Below, piece after piece: positions 1-6,652 of a stretch of DNA of 10,108 bases. Positions within the stretch are counted from its first letter, which is position 1. The number at the start of each line of letters is the position of its first letter. The stretch lies in the NCBI GenBank assembly GCA_964467615.1, contig CAYXRK010000176.1, positions 1-10,108 on the forward strand, given 5' to 3'. Made by a program: the position numbers and the translations under genes. The stretch is from CAYXRK01 sp964467615 (GTDB lineage: Bacteria; Hydrogenedentota; Hydrogenedentia; Hydrogenedentales; GCA-2746185). The notes beneath the pieces are model-generated. The model worked only from the letters and a program-made list of their open reading frames with translations. It did no database searches and had not been told where the DNA came from.

Positions 1-251
1 TGTCGATTGGGTCGGTCGCGGCGCTGTTGTTTGCGCAGTTGTATCTTCCGCTCATCGCGCTGCACTTCGCGTTTATCGGGGCGATTGTCACCGGGCATCT
101 TTCGTTGCGGCGCATGAAGGCCGCGCCGCACCGGTATCGAGGGCATGGGTTGGCGCTGTTCGGCATTACGCTCGGTTACGTCTTGCTGGCGTTCAATGTG
201 CTGGTCGCGGCATTGTTCGTTCTCTCGATCGCGAAGGGGAGCGCTACGTAA
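1..251 (+). CDS. DUF4190-like small membrane protein, 5'-truncated
   Basis: The reading frame is open from the left edge (first full codon at base 3) and stops with TAA at 249–251, so this is the C-terminal part of a longer protein. A TTG at 27 could serve as a start, but the frame continues in hydrophobic sequence upstream of it, which favours truncation. About 82 residues are visible. They form two hydrophobic membrane segments joined by a short basic loop (SLRRMKAAPHRYRGHG). The pattern 'GxxxxGHLSLRRM…GHGLALFGITLGY' matches the DUF4190 family: two helices, a GH(I/L)A-type motif, then GxGLA…G…LGY. The function of DUF4190 proteins is unknown; the family often accompanies cell-envelope or protein-kinase-linked domains, and any such N-terminal domain would lie outside the window. 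The 3' end overlaps the convergent lipoprotein gene by 8 bases. Confidence 0.6.
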   Translation, partial: SIGSVAALLFAQLYLPLIALHFAFIGAIVTGHLSLRRMKAAPHRYRGHGLALFGITLGYVLLAFNVLVAALFVLSIAKGSAT

Positions 252-828
252 CGGTGTTGTCGTCCAAGAACCGGGGATCTGCGGAGCCTTCGAGGATAAG
301 CTGCCGAATTAGGTTGTAGACTTCGTCGACTTCGTCTGCTTCGGGCATGATCTCGCGCGCGAGATCGACGTAGTGTTTCGCTTGCAGGACGAGGTCTTGT
401 ATTCGTTCGAGGCCGACGCCGTTTTCGAGCAGGTACGCGACTTGGAGGATGAGCACCTTCCCGGAGTTGACCTGGCACATCATCGGAAAGTGATCCGGGT
501 CCTTGAATCGGGCGATTGGGCTTTCGGTCGCGCCGGATTGCTTGTGCAGTCTGAACGCGGTCTGAAATTCGCCCTCCGCGATGCGCGGCCAGAAGTTGTC
601 GTTGTCCTCCATGTAGCAGCGCCCGAGGTAGAAGTGCCCGGCGGGATCGAAGGGCGTGTCGATCAGGTGCTGCTTCAACAATGGGATCGCCGCTACGTAA
701 TTTTTCTCCAGCACTAACAGCTCGGCTTCGGCGAGGAGGTCGCGTTTGGGGTCGTGCGAACAGCCGAAAAGCGTGGAGATCGTTATCGCGGCTGCAACGC
801 TACGCACCGGAAAAGGGTGGCGATTCAT
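244..828 (-). CDS. Small lipoprotein with TPR-like helical repeat
   Basis: This 194-residue protein begins with a basic N-terminus (MNRHPFPVRS), a hydrophobic stretch and a lipobox LFGC with the lipidated cysteine at residue 23. It is therefore probably exported by Sec and membrane-anchored by signal peptidase II processing. Residues about 30–72 (AEAELLVLEKNYVAAIPLL… then HFYLGRCYM) have the spacing of a tetratricopeptide repeat. The remainder is helical with a second repeat-like part around 145–180 and an acidic C-terminus. I do not recognise a named family. The ATG follows the stop of the upstream ThDP-enzyme gene by only 3 bases and has no clear Shine–Dalgarno of its own, so it is probably translationally coupled and co-transcribed. 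The 3' end overlaps the convergent membrane-protein gene by 8 bases. A scaffold or assembly role is only a guess from the TPR-like fold. Confidence 0.75.
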   Translation of the reverse strand: MNRHPFPVRSVAAAITISTLFGCSHDPKRDLLAEAELLVLEKNYVAAIPLLKQHLIDTPFDPAGHFYLGRCYMEDNDNFWPRIAEGEFQTAFRLHKQSGATESPIARFKDPDHFPMMCQVNSGKVLILQVAYLLENGVGLERIQDLVLQAKHYVDLAREIMPEADEVDEVYNLIRQLILEGSADPRFLDDNTVT

Positions 829-831
829 CGG

Positions 832-2358
832 CTAAATCCGCGCGACGATGACGTGCGGGCCGGCCTCGCGAAGGGCCTGGGTGAACGCGTCGAAGAATTC
901 CTCGGCTGTAGTTGGTGTCGAGGCGGGCACGCCCATTCCCTTGGCGAGCGCGGCCCAATCGAGCGGCGGGCGAGTCAGCGTCATCATCGATTCCGCCTTC
1001 GGGCCCATCGCGGCGACGCCGGAGCGGCCGAGCTCGACCTGCAGGATGTTGTACTTGTCGTTGACGAAGATCACGTTTGTCACGTTTAGCCCTTCGCGGG
1101 CCTGCGTCCAAAGCGCTTGCAAGGTATACATGCCGCTGCCATCGGCCTGGAGCGCGACGACGGGGCGATCGGGGCAAGCGATGGCCGCGCCCGTGGCCGC
1201 GGGAAGTCCGAACCCGATCGCGCCGCCGGTCAGGTACATTGACGAATGCGGCGGACATCCCTGCGTGAGGAAATACGTTGGCCCGCCGGACGTGGCCGAT
1301 TCGTCCGAGATGATTGCGCCTTCTGGCAACGCCGCGCCGATCGCCAAACCGATGCTGTGCGTCGTGAGCGCGCCCGTCGGCGGAACGGGCCGTGTGGCCT
1401 CCTGGACGGGGCCGTCGGCGTTCGCACCGAGACGTTCGGCCAACTCGCGCAGCGCGGCGGTGGCGTCGGCGTCGGCGAGGTTGATGACCTCGCAGCCTTC
1501 GGGCACGGTCGAATGGGGCGAGCCGGGGTATTTGAAGAACGAGACCGGCGCGGGGGCCTCGGCGAGCACGAGATGCTTGAGGCCTTTTAACCGATCCAGG
1601 ACCAATTCGGGGAAGTAGGGGATTCGATCAACAAGTGGCAGGCCCGCACCGCGATCCAATCTCGCGGGGAAGCAGTCGGACAGAATGCGGCAACCTGTTT
1701 TCCTCGCGATGCGGCCAGCGAGCTGCAGGCCTTCGGCGCGTAAAGTTTTGCCGGAAAGTAGAAGCGCGGCGGGCGCGCCCGATGTCAGCGCCTTGGCGGC
1801 GCGATCGACGGAATCGGCATCCGGCAATTGCGAGGACGGTGTGGGAACGATTCCGGTACCGACCGCTTCGCCGGACATCACGTCCATCGGCGCGAGCAGT
1901 ATTTCCGTCGAGCCGAGGCGCGCGCGCCGAACGGCTTCGGCCGTTTCCGCGCCGACGGTGCTCGGATTCGATAACCGACGCACGCCCCCGCCGATGGATT
2001 CCGCCATCAAGCCGAGTTTGGACGCGAGGGGTGGATCGAACGGCAAGTGGCTGTCCGGGTGATCGCCGACCACAGCGACGCTTCCGCTACGCGCGCGATT
2101 GGCGTTGTGGAGGTTCGCGATCGCGTTGCCCAGGCCCGCGCCGCAATGGAGCAGGACCATCGCCGGTTTGTCCGCCATGCGGAAGTAACCATCCGCCATG
2201 CCGGAACACACGCCCTCGAACAGGCCGAGGACGCACCGCATTCGCGGTCCGCGCTCGAGGGCGGCGACGATGCCCATCTCCGTCGTGCCGGGATTCGCGA
2301 AGCATACTTCGATCCCCGCATCCGCCAGCGTTTGCACCAGCACTTCTGCGCCTGTCAC
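832..2358 (-). CDS. ThDP-dependent enzyme, acetolactate synthase/benzoylformate decarboxylase-like
   Basis: The protein has the three-domain layout of the pyruvate-oxidase/acetolactate-synthase superfamily. Counting from the upstream in-frame GTG at 2370, the N-terminal Pyr domain carries the cofactor-activating glutamate E52 (LGLFEGVCSGMADGY) and the GNAIANLHNA stretch. A central domain spans about 185–320. The C-terminal PP domain has the Mg/ThDP motif ADGSG (409–413) with N437 27 residues after D410. At about 508 aa it is somewhat shorter than anabolic acetolactate synthases (about 550–600) and lacks a regulatory-subunit gene beside it. It resembles the IlvX-like set often annotated 'acetolactate synthase large subunit' but of unproven reaction; a 2-keto-acid decarboxylase or carboligase is likely. 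I prefer the GTG at 2358 because GGAGAG lies 4 bases upstream, whereas GTG 2370 (512 aa) has no ribosome site. The first motif residue is Ala where GDG is usual. The gene runs directly into a lipoprotein gene. Confidence 0.85.
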   Translation of the reverse strand: MTGAEVLVQTLADAGIEVCFANPGTTEMGIVAALERGPRMRCVLGLFEGVCSGMADGYFRMADKPAMVLLHCGAGLGNAIANLHNANRARSGSVAVVGDHPDSHLPFDPPLASKLGLMAESIGGGVRRLSNPSTVGAETAEAVRRARLGSTEILLAPMDVMSGEAVGTGIVPTPSSQLPDADSVDRAAKALTSGAPAALLLSGKTLRAEGLQLAGRIARKTGCRILSDCFPARLDRGAGLPLVDRIPYFPELVLDRLKGLKHLVLAEAPAPVSFFKYPGSPHSTVPEGCEVINLADADATAALRELAERLGANADGPVQEATRPVPPTGALTTHSIGLAIGAALPEGAIISDESATSGGPTYFLTQGCPPHSSMYLTGGAIGFGLPAATGAAIACPDRPVVALQADGSGMYTLQALWTQAREGLNVTNVIFVNDKYNILQVELGRSGVAAMGPKAESMMTLTRPPLDWAALAKGMGVPASTPTTAEEFFDAFTQALREAGPHVIVARI

Positions 2359-2370
2359 TGATCTCTCCAC

Positions 2371-2499
2371 TTCGCAATCGAGACGATCCTATCCTCGCGC
2401 TCGTGGCGCTTACCACCTGCACAGCGTCATCCGAGTTGCCGAATGCGCCGCTCTGCCGGTACCGTATGCGCCGACATGGAATTTTCCAGGAGTTATCGA
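2371..2499. promoter_or_regulatory. Divergent intergenic region between ThDP enzyme and nitroreductase
   Basis: These 129 bases separate two outward-facing genes and must hold both start regions. Toward the nitroreductase, a strong ribosome site AGGAG at 2488–2492 sits 7 bases before the ATG at 2500. A weak sigma-70-like pair is possible (TTGCCG at 2436–2441, TACCGT at 2460–2465, 18-base spacing). On the minus strand, a TAGGAT box just upstream of the ThDP gene could be a −10 element, but I see no matching −35. The promoter assignments are weak; only the ribosome site is convincing. Confidence 0.3.
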
Positions 2500-3198
2500 A
2501 TGGCCGTAGTTGAAACGACGCCCGCCACCGTCAGCCTTGAAGAAGCGATTCGCGCGCGGCGCTCGGTCCGCGGTTTCCTCGACAAACCTGTACCGCAAGA
2601 CGTGCTCGAACAGGTCTTCGCGCTTGCGCAATTGGCCCCGTCGAACTGCAACATCCAGCCGTGGAAGGTGCTCGTGGCCTCCGGCGCGAAACGCGATCGG
2701 GTCCGCCAGCGGCTTATGGACGCCGTCATGGGCGGCGCGGGGCCGCAGCCGGACTACGATTATCCCGGCAAGTTTCAAGGCGAATACCGCACGCGGCAGG
2801 TTGAGTGCGCCGTGGCGATGTACACGTCGATGAGCATCGGGCGGGATGACGCCGCCGGACGGGCGCGCGCTGCGCTGCGCAATTTCGAGTTGTTCGACGC
2901 TCCCCACGTCGCGTTTATCGGCATGGATCCCGCGTTCGGGACCACGGTCGCGGTCGACGTTGGCATGTACGCGCAGAACCTGATGCTCGTGATGGCCGCC
3001 CACGGTATCGGCAGTTGCGCTCAAGGCTCGATGCGCTATCACCCGGACATCGTCCGCGAGGAATTCGGGCTAACCAAAGACCAGATCAGAATCCTGTTCG
3101 GAATCTCGTTCGGCTACGAGGACCAGTCCGTGCCCGCCAACGAGACGCGCACCATCCGGGACGACATTTCGGCGAGCGTGACGTTTCTGTCTGAGTAG
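2500..3198 (+). CDS. FMN-dependent nitroreductase family protein
   Basis: This 232-residue protein is of normal length for the NADPH/FMN nitroreductase fold. FMN-phosphate-binding residues lie in RARRSVRGF (18–26). The flavin-contact loop is APSNCNIQPWKV (46–57). The segment DVGMYAQNLMLVMAAHGIGS (153–172) is the usual central helix, and FGISFGYED (200–208) is the last FMN-binding strand. The insert around 85–100 (YDYPGKFQGEYRTRQ) resembles the nitrobenzoate-reductase/NfnB branch, which reduces nitroaromatics or quinones and acts as a cytoplasmic dimer. The true substrate is unknown. The ATG at 2500 is chosen because AGGAG lies 7 bases upstream and the conserved domain starts just after it; an in-frame ATG at 2443 would add 19 non-conserved residues. 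The gene is divergent from the ThDP-enzyme gene and convergent with the HNH gene. Confidence 0.88.
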   Translation: MAVVETTPATVSLEEAIRARRSVRGFLDKPVPQDVLEQVFALAQLAPSNCNIQPWKVLVASGAKRDRVRQRLMDAVMGGAGPQPDYDYPGKFQGEYRTRQVECAVAMYTSMSIGRDDAAGRARAALRNFELFDAPHVAFIGMDPAFGTTVAVDVGMYAQNLMLVMAAHGIGSCAQGSMRYHPDIVREEFGLTKDQIRILFGISFGYEDQSVPANETRTIRDDISASVTFLSE

Positions 3199-3201
3199 CA
3201 G

Positions 3202-3247
3202 ATCGCCGTGGCGCTCGGCGATACGCGTTTAATTACGCACGGTGCGT
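3202..3247. terminator. Possible bidirectional terminator between convergent genes
   Basis: Between the nitroreductase stop (3198) and the HNH stop (3249) are two inverted repeats. ATCGCCG (3202–3208) pairs with CGGCGAT (3216–3222) across a 7-base loop. ACGCA (3235–3239) pairs with TGCGT (3243–3247) across a 3-base loop. A short AT-rich stretch (GTTTAATTA) lies between them, but no true U-tract follows either stem. The position between two convergent ends fits termination; the structure is weak. Confidence 0.3.
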
Positions 3248-3248
3248 T

Positions 3249-3941
3249 CTACTTGTCAAAGGCGTTGCCTTTACCCAGATTGCATTTGCTGCACTTGGTC
3301 TGAAGATTTTCAAGCGTTGTTTCTCCGCCCTTTGACCACGGAACCACGTGGTCGACATGTAACTCAACTCCCGGTGATTGGACAGGGCTTCGTCCACAGG
3401 ACTGACATCGGAATCCATCTCTTAAGAGAATCCGAAATCGCAGTCTCTCGGATATCTCTCTTTTAGTTCTTCTCTTGGATGGTTTCGCGTCATCGGAGTT
3501 GGAAGGCTCGTCTCGATCCGTGGCCGAATCCAGTTCCTCCTCGCTACCTTGGTTCACGTACTGAACGAAGGCCTCCAAAGCTTTGCGCCATCCCCCAAAT
3601 CTACGCCCATATGTATTCACGCTGTATTTCGACAGCGGCTTCGTTAATTCTGTCGAAGCGGGCTGTCGTCCCAGCGCGATCCAAACATTTCTCAAGTTGT
3701 CAAATAGCTCGTTTTCAGAGACGTTCGGCCGTGAACGACTTTCCTTCAAGCCAGCCATCCTCAATACTTCGAACCAGGAGCCAAAGCGATTCCAAAGCGT
3801 CTTCGGATGATATTTTCCATACTCGTCGTAGCAACTTATGGTGACTGTATCGATCCCAAGTTTCTTCGCTACGTCTCGAACGTCCTGAATGAGATCTTCA
3901 TCTGGTGTATCTCGATGGTAGGTATCAAGCTCGAATTTCAT
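3249..3941 (-). CDS. HNH endonuclease with homing-endonuclease-associated repeats
   Basis: This 230-residue protein combines two N-terminal repeats of the HNH-associated type with a C-terminal HNH nuclease domain. The repeats are about residues 20–65 and 80–128, each ending in a WxRFGSW…/YGRRFGGW… motif. A charged, flexible linker follows (133–163). The nuclease has zinc pairs C179xxC182 and C217xxC220, the catalytic HVDH (195–198), N212 and the terminal NLGKGN. It should cut double-stranded DNA; the repeats are thought to bind DNA. The ATG at 3941 is chosen because MKFELDTYHRDTPDEDLI is a typical start for this family; the 61-residue upstream extension to 4124 runs through a repeat element and is not conserved-looking. 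Counted 60-base samples at 3601 and 3841 contain 29 and 28 G/C, well below neighbouring genes, which suggests recent acquisition. No intron, intein, methyltransferase or phage gene is seen next to it. Confidence 0.88.
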   Translation of the reverse strand: MKFELDTYHRDTPDEDLIQDVRDVAKKLGIDTVTISCYDEYGKYHPKTLWNRFGSWFEVLRMAGLKESRSRPNVSENELFDNLRNVWIALGRQPASTELTKPLSKYSVNTYGRRFGGWRKALEAFVQYVNQGSEEELDSATDRDEPSNSDDAKPSKRRTKREISERLRFRILLRDGFRCQSCGRSPVQSPGVELHVDHVVPWSKGGETTLENLQTKCSKCNLGKGNAFDK

Positions 3942-4040
3942 ATCCACTTCTCTGGATCGTAGGGTTGGCCAATCCGTACCTTTCATTGTAATGGTAATCC
4001 TGACGCGCAGCGAAATAGAGAGGTGCGAACCCTCCCCCTG

Positions 4041-4065
4041 CCCCCTCCCTTGGTAAGGGAGGGGG
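4041..4065. repeat. REP-like perfect hairpin element
   Basis: CCCCCTCCCTT (4041–4051) and AAGGGAGGGGG (4055–4065) form an 11-base perfect stem around the loop GGT. The preceding ACCCTCCCCCTG (4029–4040) is another C-rich arm that could pair alternatively with the G-rich strand. It lies between two divergent genes, so it cannot terminate either, and there is no T-tract. Its look is that of a dispersed extragenic palindrome; copy number cannot be judged from one window. The in-frame translation of this segment gives a PLPYQGRGQGEG-type peptide, which I take as an artefact. Confidence 0.6.
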
Positions 4066-4131
4066 ATTGCTGCGCGACCGCATTTGGTTTCACGCTGTGC
4101 ATGTGGATGGAAGGCGTGGTACATTCATTCG

Positions 4132-4143
4132 TTGACGCGTCAA
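4132..4143. promoter_or_regulatory. 12-base perfect palindrome, candidate operator for the P450 operon
   Basis: TTGACGCGTCAA is its own reverse complement and ends 32 bases before the P450 ATG, a common place for a repressor site. Its TTGACG half could also serve as a −35 box, but no good −10 follows at 16–18 bases. A regulator gene is not visible beside it. A 12-base palindrome can arise by chance, so the call is tentative. Confidence 0.3.
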
Positions 4144-4175
4144 ACACGCACGTGACGTTTTGAGGATTCGGTGAT

Positions 4176-5324
4176 ATGGCGCAGCTTCACGCGACGGATT
4201 GGGTGTCGCAGGATTTTTTGGCGGATCCGTACTCGTATTATGCGGCGATGCGGGAATCGGAGCCGGTGCATTTCGACCCGGTGCGCAATAGCTGGATGTT
4301 GATGCGGTATGACGACGTGTCGGCGGCGCTCAAGGACGACGTTCGGTTGACCGCGCACCAGCATGGCGCGAATTCGATGCTCGTTTCGGATCCGCCACAG
4401 CACACGCGGCTGCGCACGCTGGTGAACAAGGCGTTCACGCCGCGGGCGGTGGGCGAGCTTGCGCCGCGCATTCGGAAGATCGTGGACGAGTTGCTCGACG
4501 CGGCCGCGGCGCGGGATTCCATGGACGTGATTGCGGACTTTGCGTTTCCGTTGCCGATTACCGTGATTGCGGAGATGCTCGGCGTTGAACAGGAGCAGCG
4601 CGATTTTTTCCACGCGGCTTCACAGAAGATCGCAATGTCGCTCGGGCCGATGTCGGGCACCGAGGTTGCGGGGCAGGCCATCGACGGGCGGAACGATCTC
4701 GTTGCGTATTTCATTGAACTTATCGAGCGACGCAAGAGCGATCCGCGCGACGATTTGGTGAGCGCGTTGGTTGCGGCGGAGGACCGGGGCGATATCCTGA
4801 GCATGGGCGAATTGATCGCGATGCTTGTGTTGCTGCTCGTGGGCGGGCATGAGACGACGGTGAACTTGATCGGGAACGGGCTACTTGCGCTGCTGCGGCA
4901 TGAAGACCAACTCGAACTGCTGCGGCGAGATGAGAGTGTCGAGAAGTCGGCGATTGAGGAATTGCTGCGGTACGATTCGCCGGTGCAGTACACGGGCCGG
5001 ATTGCGCGATCAGATTTCGAGTTGCGCGGGCAGCAGATCCGCGCGGGGCAGGGCGTGCGGATGATTCTCGGCTCGGCCAATTACGACCCGGAAGTGTTCG
5101 ACGATCCGTTCGGCCTCGATATCACGCGCGATCCGTGCCCGCACCTCGCGTTTGGGTTCGGCATACACTACTGCCTGGGAGCGCAACTCGCGCGGCTCGA
5201 GGGACGCATCGCGCTGACGGCGCTGATTCGCCGCTTTCCGAATTTGCGGCTGGCCGGTGCGAATCCGCGGTGGCGTCCGGCGCCGGTGTTGCGCGGGCTT
5301 GAGGCGCTGCCAGTCACGCTGTAA
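4176..5324 (+). CDS. Cytochrome P450 (soluble bacterial class I type)
   Basis: This 382-residue protein has all core P450 signatures: DPPQHTRLR (72–80, C-helix heme contact), the oxygen-activating I-helix GGHETT (223–228), the K-helix ExxR (E262, R265) and the heme loop FGFGIHYCLGA (326–336) with thiolate ligand C333. No membrane anchor is present, as in bacterial CYP107-like enzymes that hydroxylate small lipids, terpenoids, polyketides or xenobiotics. The expected two-electron partner (ferredoxin plus reductase) is not encoded in this window. The motif usually written ANRDP reads ANYDP (301–305). The ATG at 4176 has GAGG 10 bases upstream, a slightly long spacing, and the protein start agrees with the family. 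The gene is followed after 40 bases by the Gfo/Idh/MocA gene in the same direction, so co-transcription is likely. The substrate is unknown. Confidence 0.93.
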   Translation: MAQLHATDWVSQDFLADPYSYYAAMRESEPVHFDPVRNSWMLMRYDDVSAALKDDVRLTAHQHGANSMLVSDPPQHTRLRTLVNKAFTPRAVGELAPRIRKIVDELLDAAAARDSMDVIADFAFPLPITVIAEMLGVEQEQRDFFHAASQKIAMSLGPMSGTEVAGQAIDGRNDLVAYFIELIERRKSDPRDDLVSALVAAEDRGDILSMGELIAMLVLLLVGGHETTVNLIGNGLLALLRHEDQLELLRRDESVEKSAIEELLRYDSPVQYTGRIARSDFELRGQQIRAGQGVRMILGSANYDPEVFDDPFGLDITRDPCPHLAFGFGIHYCLGAQLARLEGRIALTALIRRFPNLRLAGANPRWRPAPVLRGLEALPVTL

Positions 5325-5364
5325 CGATCAAGGTTGGGTTTGAGATGAAATCCGGGAGGTTCAC

Positions 5365-6645
5365 ATGGCAACACCATTGACTCGCCGCTCGTTCATTCGC
5401 GCCAGTTCCGGTCTCGTCGCGGGCGCGGTCCTGTGTTCGCCTAGTGCGCATGCCGCGCGCGTGGGGCATGGGGACAAGGTGCGGCTGGGACTTATCGGCT
5501 GCGGGACGATGGGCAAGGCGCATGCGTACGCGCTGGCCTACAATCCGGAGTGCTCGATTGAGGCGGTGTGCGACGTGTACGTGCCGCGCTATGAGGAAGT
5601 CGCCAAGAACATCGAGACAATCACGAGCAAGAAGCCGGACGGGTATCAGGACTTTCGGCGGGTGCTCGAGCGGCCGGATATCGACGCCGTGTTCATCGCG
5701 ACGCCGGACCACTGGCACGCGTTCATGGCGATCATGGGGTGCCAGGCGGGGAAGGACGTGTACGTCGAGAAGCCGGTGTGCACGACGGTGCAGGAGGGGC
5801 GCGCGATGGTGACGGCGGCGCGGCGCTACGGGCGGGTGATGCAAGCGGGCACGCAGCAGCGCTCGATGCCGGTATGCCAGGAGGCGATTCGGCGCATTCG
5901 CGAGGGGGACCTGGGCGACGTGACCAGCGCGACCGCATGGATAGGAGCGAACGACACGAACGTGAACGACACGCCGCAGCCCGTGCCGGAGGGATTGGAC
6001 TGGGACCTGTGGCTCGGGCCCGCGCCGAGCATGCCGTATTCGCTGGAGCGGTTCGGCGGGTTCCGGAGTTTTTTCGATTACGCGCGCGGCGGCGAGCTGA
6101 CGAATTGGGGCGTACACCTCGTGGACATTTTGCACTGGGGTATCGGCCAGGACCGGCCGCTGAACGTGACCGCCATCGGCGGGAGCTACCGCACGGGGGC
6201 GGGCGCGGACAACTACGAGACGATCGAGGCGCTGCTCGAGTATCGCGGGTGCACGCTGACGTGGGAGCAGCGGCACACGAACGCGTATTCCGACAAGGGC
6301 TACGGCATGAAGTTCAACGGGACGGGCGGGCGCGCGGAGTTGGACCGCGGCATTTTGACGATCAGCCGGCCCGAGGGCGGCCACGAGCAGTTACTCTTCG
6401 AGCCGGAACGGTCGTGGGCGAACATGGATCATCACAACAATTTTTTCCATTGTGTGCGTACGCGGCAGAAACCGGCGGCGGACATTGAGCAGGGGTTCCG
6501 CTCGACAACGGCGGTGCTGCTCGCGGGGATCGCGCTGAAAACGGGGCGGAAGCTGGCGTGGGACGGCGACGTGGAGCGATTCATCGGCGACGAGCAAGCG
6601 AACCGGCATTTGGCACGGGCATATCGCGCTCCGTGGACGCTGTGA
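5365..6645 (+). CDS. Tat-exported Gfo/Idh/MocA family oxidoreductase
   Basis: This 426-residue protein starts with a twin-arginine signal (TRRSFIRASS, R7–R8), a hydrophobic stretch and an AHA-like cleavage region near residue 30, so it is probably exported folded with its NAD(P) bound. The Rossmann motif GLIGCGTMG spans 42–50, and ATPDHWH (112–118) and VEKP (134–137, with K136 catalytic) follow. The C-terminal sheet domain contains RGGELTNWGVHLVDILHW (241–258), whose H251 and D254 line the active site. An Asn stands where the family often has Asp in the DxGxH motif. Members oxidise, reduce or rearrange sugars, inositols and related compounds; exported versions are very common in Planctomycetes-like genomes and their substrates are mostly unknown. 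The start is supported by GGGAGG 5 bases before the ATG. It lies between the P450 and the HEAT-repeat gene (7 bases to the next start). Confidence 0.92.
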   Translation: MATPLTRRSFIRASSGLVAGAVLCSPSAHAARVGHGDKVRLGLIGCGTMGKAHAYALAYNPECSIEAVCDVYVPRYEEVAKNIETITSKKPDGYQDFRRVLERPDIDAVFIATPDHWHAFMAIMGCQAGKDVYVEKPVCTTVQEGRAMVTAARRYGRVMQAGTQQRSMPVCQEAIRRIREGDLGDVTSATAWIGANDTNVNDTPQPVPEGLDWDLWLGPAPSMPYSLERFGGFRSFFDYARGGELTNWGVHLVDILHWGIGQDRPLNVTAIGGSYRTGAGADNYETIEALLEYRGCTLTWEQRHTNAYSDKGYGMKFNGTGGRAELDRGILTISRPEGGHEQLLFEPERSWANMDHHNNFFHCVRTRQKPAADIEQGFRSTTAVLLAGIALKTGRKLAWDGDVERFIGDEQANRHLARAYRAPWTL

Positions 6646-6652
6646 GCGAACC

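Noticed and set aside
2443..2499. Upstream ATG for the nitroreductase
   Set aside because: No ribosome site, 19 non-conserved residues; the ATG at 2500 has AGGAG at ideal distance.
1635..2513. Plus-strand frame of 292 codons opposite the ThDP gene, and another at 848–1618
   Set aside because: Low-complexity Arg/Ser/Pro-rich translations without domains; the minus strand encodes an intact ThDP enzyme.
3942..4124. N-terminal extension of the HNH protein to an upstream ATG
   Set aside because: It translates the REP-like hairpin (PLPYQGRGQGEG-type peptide); the family-typical start MKFELDTYHR is at 3941.
3249..4175. Restriction–modification or phage-defence island around the HNH gene
   Set aside because: No methyltransferase, helicase, retron, nucleotide cyclase or effector gene is adjacent; flanking genes are metabolic.
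5314..6384. Long minus-strand open frame (356 codons) opposite the Gfo/Idh/MocA gene
   Set aside because: Arg/His/Pro-rich composition with no recognisable motif; it is the usual antisense shadow of a high-GC gene with clear family signatures on the plus strand.
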